NCBI RefSeq assembly: GCF_014863545.1
Contig: NZ_CP062260.1
Location: forward strand, 3,038,001 to 3,102,000
Reading direction: 5' to 3'
DNA from: Paenibacillus sp. JNUCC32
Lineage (GTDB): Bacteria > Bacillota > Bacilli > Paenibacillales > Paenibacillaceae
Length of the DNA stretch: 64,000 nt
Below the pieces are notes generated by a model. That model was not told where the DNA came from, did no database searches, and saw nothing but the letters and a program-made list of their open reading frames with translations. Of this stretch, positions 60,625 through 64,000 are shown piece after piece (position 1 is the stretch's first letter; each line of letters opens with the position of its first letter). The translations under genes were made by a program, and so were the position numbers.

Positions 60625-61245
60625 ATGACAACCCAAATAGAGTTCGATGCCGTTTTCAGCCTGGGGCACAACTGTCAGGTTGCCGCTCAGCTTAGAAGAA
60701 ACAACCTGCGTCGCATGGCAGGTCCATGGGACTGGTTTAACTTCGCTTCAACCCGAGAATTTTGCAAAGTCATCCATCATCGATTCAGCGAATTCATGCT
60801 CCGGGAAAACCTGGATATCTACGGTAAATCCGTCAACTGTTATTATGTACGCGACAAACGATCCTCTTGTTTATCCTTCCACGACTTCCGGAACGACCCG
60901 AAGGAGCAGCCGCTATATGACTACCCTGCTTTCCGCGAACGGCTGGATCGAAGAATCGAGCGTTTTAACCGCTGCTTGAATTCGGATCGGAAGACGCTTC
61001 TCGTACGCATCATCCCGCATATAAAGGATGCCGAAACGATAGACCAGGTTATTCGCGAAACATACGCCAACCCGAACGTAACCCTGTTATTTGTCCTGCT
61101 TGGCAACCGTGAACAAATCGTAAATCTTCCCTCGTTCTCGGATCGCGTGCTTATCATACAAATCCCGAAGGGGGCGACCTGGGAAGGGAATTCGGATGCG
61201 TGGAAGAGCCTTCTTGGTGGGTTTTCGCTCACGAAAGGGGAATAA
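60625..61245 (+). CDS. DUF1796 putative cysteine peptidase
   Basis: A 206-aa protein. The family signature FSLGHNCQVA (Cys17) and GPWDWFN are present, with a later LLVRIIPHIKDAETI. It is assigned to the papain-like clan on family knowledge; no activity is proven. ATG 60625 follows GGAGGAGG. Confidence 0.8.
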   Translation: MTTQIEFDAVFSLGHNCQVAAQLRRNNLRRMAGPWDWFNFASTREFCKVIHHRFSEFMLRENLDIYGKSVNCYYVRDKRSSCLSFHDFRNDPKEQPLYDYPAFRERLDRRIERFNRCLNSDRKTLLVRIIPHIKDAETIDQVIRETYANPNVTLLFVLLGNREQIVNLPSFSDRVLIIQIPKGATWEGNSDAWKSLLGGFSLTKGE

Positions 61246-61249
61246 ACGT

Positions 61250-61278
61250 TTGACAAAACCAGTTTTTTCCCGTATATT
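61250..61278 (+). promoter_or_regulatory. Strong promoter of the small leader RNA
   Basis: TTGACA (61250-61255), 17-bp spacer, TATATT (61273-61278), starting 4 bp after the DUF1796 stop. Confidence 0.8.
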
Positions 61279-61284
61279 TACAAA

Positions 61285-61363
61285 AAAAAGCATATCAGTA
61301 ACCCTTACGAAGGAAGCACCCGTAAGTCTGGCGTTTATTACGCCTTTCTAACGGGTGCTTTTT
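61285..61363 (+). ncRNA. Small leader RNA with competing hairpins, possible switch
   Basis: A terminator hairpin AAGCACCCGT/ACGGGTGCTT (61314-61360, with inner GGCG/CGCC) is followed by a short T-run. An alternative stem CTTACG (61304-61309) with CGTAAG (61321-61326) would use part of the terminator 5' arm, so the two exclude each other. The RNA is about 80 nt and precedes the secreted coiled-coil gene by about 65 bp. No known riboswitch class was recognised. Confidence 0.5.
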
Positions 61364-61428
61364 GTCGTTGGCGGAGGTTCCCCAGCTTGATCTTCTGGGC
61401 TGGAATGATAATAAGAGAAGGAGCGATT

Positions 61429-62244
61429 ATGATGTTTAGAAGATTATGGTTTTCTATCCTTGCGATGGTACTGCTGCTCACCCTTACCCCCATTTCTTTC
61501 GCGAATGCTGCAGCCATTGAGTTCACCGATTCGGTTCAAGCTCAATTGAATGCCACGGCAGACCGGGCCGGCGGAACCGTTCGTTTGAAACTGAAGAAGC
61601 AGTACGACGATTTTAAATCGGAACGGAAACAGGTCATGGATTGGGACGATCGAATTTCTTCCCTTCGTTATGCCAATGAAGCCAAAGCTTCGGAAACTCG
61701 CAAACGAGTCAGCGAAATCGACAAGGACAAAATCCGCAGGCTGGAGGATCAGCTCCAAACAGCCAAATCCAAATACCAGCCGCTGTTTGATACCTATTCC
61801 GCGCTCAATAAACAAATCGCCGCAGCCAAAAAACTGAAGGACAAATCGCTATCCAAAATGCTGCAGTCGCAGGCCGGCGGCATGAAGCTCCTGGTTGCCT
61901 TGGGACGTGAGGATATACGAAACAAGCAGGCTGCGCTTACGGCGGCCAAAAAAGAGAGAACTTCCAAAGCGGCTAAAGTCCGTTCCATCCTGTCCGAAAT
62001 CGATCCGTACAAAAGCAAGATCAAAGGCGATAAAAGCGCTATTACTACGCCAAATAAACTAATGACAACCGAGTGGAAAAATTTCAAAGCCGCCGTAAAG
62101 GCCAATGAATCCGCCAGAACCAGCGATGCCCTGTCCAGGCTGCTGACGCTCTCAGGGCAGATCCTGGCCAAAAAGAAAAGCATCCATACTTACGAACAAA
62201 AAATCGAGTCCGTCATCGCGCGCGCTAATGCACAATTAAGGTAA
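61429..62244 (+). CDS. Secreted coiled-coil protein of unknown function
   Basis: A 271-aa protein. The signal peptide MMFRRLWFSILAMVLLLTL ends near ANAAA. The mature part is Lys/Ser/Ala-rich with long helices (DKIRRLEDQLQTAKSKY; LSKMLQSQAGG; TYEQKIESVIARANAQL) and no enzymatic motif. ATG 61429 follows AGGAGCG. It may be a surface or periplasm-like adhesin/scaffold. Confidence 0.75.
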   Translation: MMFRRLWFSILAMVLLLTLTPISFANAAAIEFTDSVQAQLNATADRAGGTVRLKLKKQYDDFKSERKQVMDWDDRISSLRYANEAKASETRKRVSEIDKDKIRRLEDQLQTAKSKYQPLFDTYSALNKQIAAAKKLKDKSLSKMLQSQAGGMKLLVALGREDIRNKQAALTAAKKERTSKAAKVRSILSEIDPYKSKIKGDKSAITTPNKLMTTEWKNFKAAVKANESARTSDALSRLLTLSGQILAKKKSIHTYEQKIESVIARANAQLR

Positions 62245-62303
62245 CGTTTTACCGAGTCCATCCTAGCATATAGAGACATTTCGGCAATGCGATGATATAA
62301 GAA

Positions 62304-62330
62304 CCCCCTTCCACCATGGGTAGAAGGGGG
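62304..62330. terminator. Weak terminator-like hairpin between convergent genes
   Basis: CCCCCTTC/GAAGGGGG with an 11-nt loop; T-runs are poor on both sides. Confidence 0.45.
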
Positions 62331-62363
62331 CGATGTTTAACATAAAGATTCGCATTTTATAAT

Positions 62364-62954
62364 TCATCGAGCAACCGTTTGGAGAGGGTATTGGCATCCG
62401 GCCAATCTGGATTGATCGAGCAGCGGATAATCATATAACATCCCTTCATAGATAACCTCAAACGCCGGATGCTGAAAGAAATCATTCGGCGTTACTGCCG
62501 AGGAAGGCCGATCCCATAAATGGATTTTGCTTTGCTTCATCGCTTCGGCGACGAATTGCGAACAGAAATAGGATCGTTCCCTCGTAATATCGAGTCTCAT
62601 CAGCACGCCGAACATGCCGATGAGATTATAGCCATAGGCTTCCTCTTCATCCTGGTAATGCCGGATCACGCGTCTTGCCGCCTCATATTGCTGAGGGGTG
62701 ACTTCGAGACGAAGCAGAGCGCATCGCGTGCCGGGGAAGTGGCGAAAAGTTCCTTCATACACATCCTCCTCCACGAATCCTCCGACCCAAGGATTGTTGG
62801 CGCACTTTCGTCCGAAGCTGAACACTTCATTCAAGTTCTCGTCGAGCGCCAGCGAGGCATGATTATAAGGCGCAGCAGTGATTCGTTTGATCAATTTCGT
62901 AAACATCGTTCCCGTATCAGTCAGTAGAACATATATATTTTTGTTATCGGACAT
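62364..62954 (-). CDS. YiiX/YebB-like NlpC/P60-superfamily hydrolase
   Basis: A 196-aa protein of the permuted papain-like type. His32 (YNHASLAL) and Cys131 (YFCSQFVAEAM) are the expected catalytic pair. There is no signal peptide, so it is probably cytoplasmic. Its substrate may be a peptide or lipid amide. ATG 62954 follows GGGGAAAG. Confidence 0.82.
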   Translation of the reverse strand: MSDNKNIYVLLTDTGTMFTKLIKRITAAPYNHASLALDENLNEVFSFGRKCANNPWVGGFVEEDVYEGTFRHFPGTRCALLRLEVTPQQYEAARRVIRHYQDEEEAYGYNLIGMFGVLMRLDITRERSYFCSQFVAEAMKQSKIHLWDRPSSAVTPNDFFQHPAFEVIYEGMLYDYPLLDQSRLAGCQYPLQTVAR

Positions 62955-63126
62955 TTGGCTTTCCCCCACATACATTGATGAACTATTCATAGAATCCGGA
63001 TTTCGTCAAATCCTTCGTTAATTTCATTGTAGTTGAGGCAAGCCGTTTCCATAACCGACTATAGGTGTGATTAGGACCTGGACCTAAGTCGAGTTCTTAC
63101 CTGACCTGACGACGTAATCCATATAA

Positions 63127-63963
63127 CTATACCCCATACAAGCGACGATAGGAAGATGGCGTCATGCCTTCGTGCTCCATAAATCGCTTGTTAAAGTAAC
63201 TGACGCTCGGGTAACCCGCTTCCACTGCAATTTGTCCGATCGTTTTATCTTTATGATCGAGCAGCCATTGCTTAGCTATCTGAAGACGGCAGCGCGTCAC
63301 AAAATCCATCGGCGTCATCTCCATGACGTTGCGGAATAATTTACAAAAATAGTACGTGGATACGCCTAACCTAGCCGCCCACTCTTCCAAAATAAACGGC
63401 TGTGCAGCTTCCTGCTGCATGATGGGCAGCAGCTCGTGAATTCGGTTCGCCGAATTGTTGGATTTATTATCCGATAAGGAGGACGCCTGTTCGACGAATA
63501 CGGCTAACAAGGAATACGTCAAGGTGGACAATTGCGCAGGCTTCAGCATGCGATGGGTTTCCGCCTCATTCAAGAGTGCTTCATGAGCTTCCTCAAAGGC
63601 CGCCGGCTGCCGAATGCTCCAAAGCTGGCTTTTATGAAATCCGCGCTCGATGAAATAATTCTGCAGGCCGCTGCCATAAAAATGGAACCAGCGGACATCC
63701 CAAGGGTCGTCCTCGCTGCTGTAATAATGCTGAGCTTGCATGGGAAAATACAGCACGGCTTCCCCTGGGCCGAGCGTATGAACGACATTGTCGATTTCAA
63801 CATGCCCTTTTCCGGAAGCAACATAGTGAATATTGAAATTGTTTAAAGAACCGGCTGCCCGCGTCACCGTGTGATCCGGCTCATCCCGGTAGATCCCTAC
63901 CGATTCCGGCAGACAGAAGAACGGCATTTGCGGAAGGGTCAGCAGATGGCTTTGTCGTTTCAT
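63127..63963 (-). CDS. AraC-family regulator with cupin sensor
   Basis: A 278-aa protein. The N-terminal cupin (YVASGKGHVEIDNVVHTLGPGEAVL, parts quoted) binds a small effector, often a sugar. The C-terminal pair of helix-turn-helix motifs is ILEEWAARLGVSTYYFCKLF and TIGQIAVEAGYPSVSYFNKRF. ATG 63963 is 6 bp after GGAGG; an ATG six bases upstream overlaps it. Its target is probably a divergent gene beyond the right edge. Confidence 0.92.
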   Translation of the reverse strand: MKRQSHLLTLPQMPFFCLPESVGIYRDEPDHTVTRAAGSLNNFNIHYVASGKGHVEIDNVVHTLGPGEAVLYFPMQAQHYYSSEDDPWDVRWFHFYGSGLQNYFIERGFHKSQLWSIRQPAAFEEAHEALLNEAETHRMLKPAQLSTLTYSLLAVFVEQASSLSDNKSNNSANRIHELLPIMQQEAAQPFILEEWAARLGVSTYYFCKLFRNVMEMTPMDFVTRCRLQIAKQWLLDHKDKTIGQIAVEAGYPSVSYFNKRFMEHEGMTPSSYRRLYGV

Positions 63964-64000
63964 CTCCATCCTCCTATAATGACAATATTGTTGTATAACA

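Overview
The window looks like a chromosome segment of a spore-forming, low-to-mid GC Firmicute, most probably Paenibacillus. The order glnA-glnR-ynbB-hflX-spoVK ... hfq-miaA ... mutL-mutS-cotE is the Bacillus-type backbone. spoVK, cotE, strong GGAGG ribosome sites and TTG/GTG starts fit this. The call rests on gene order and protein motifs only.

Region 1 (1 to about 11.87 kb) is part of a prophage or related integrative element that runs off the left edge. From right to left it has an integrase at the glnA side, an ImmA/IrrE protease, a CI-like repressor, a five-site operator array, a leftward early operon (small XRE protein, DUF771-like protein, DnaD-type replication protein with an iteron-like origin candidate, a PcfK/AcrIIA9-like protein, PcfJ, DUF3102), an ArpU-type late regulator, and a short second tyrosine recombinase cut by the window edge. 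Between the ArpU gene and that recombinase sit a five-fold 11-bp repeat, a hairpin-rich leader, and a self-contained three-gene unit (unknown 388-aa protein, winged-helix/zinc-ribbon protein, PD-(D/E)XK nuclease) with its own promoter and terminator. This unit is the best candidate for an undescribed, possibly defensive, system.

Region 2 (11.9-30.7 kb) is core chromosome, all on the minus strand: nitrogen control (glnRA with a perfect GlnR box), ynbB, hflX, spoVK, a YdcF-like protein, a DUF402 protein, a class A penicillin-binding protein with a Gly-Asn tail, hfq, miaA, a methyltransferase, mutL, mutS, an amidoligase-like protein and cotE.

Region 3 (30.8-52 kb) is mixed accessory and housekeeping: an aromatic-acid-exporter-like protein, a NitT/TauT-type ABC transporter, an M32 carboxypeptidase, an IscA-fold protein, beta-carbonic anhydrase, PadR and TetR regulators, a TetR-linked unit ending in a UbiD-like decarboxylase and containing a frameshifted acetyltransferase, a formate/nitrite transporter, a DUF4309 protein, and a sulfatase with its formylglycine-generating enzyme and a divergent AraC regulator.

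Region 4 (51.9-58.6 kb) is a reactive-sulfur (persulfide) regulon. It has a CstR-type repressor, TusA and DsrE sulfur carriers, single rhodaneses, a TusA-rhodanese fusion, a rhodanese-metallo-beta-lactamase protein, a TauE/SafE exporter and a CoA-disulfide-reductase-rhodanese. Five near-identical ATACCC...GGGTAT palindromes tie it together.

Region 5 (58.7-64 kb) has a MATE efflux protein behind a structured leader with a terminator, two papain-like-fold proteins, a secreted coiled-coil protein behind a small switch-like leader, and an AraC regulator. No rRNA, convincing complete tRNA, CRISPR array or insertion sequence was seen.
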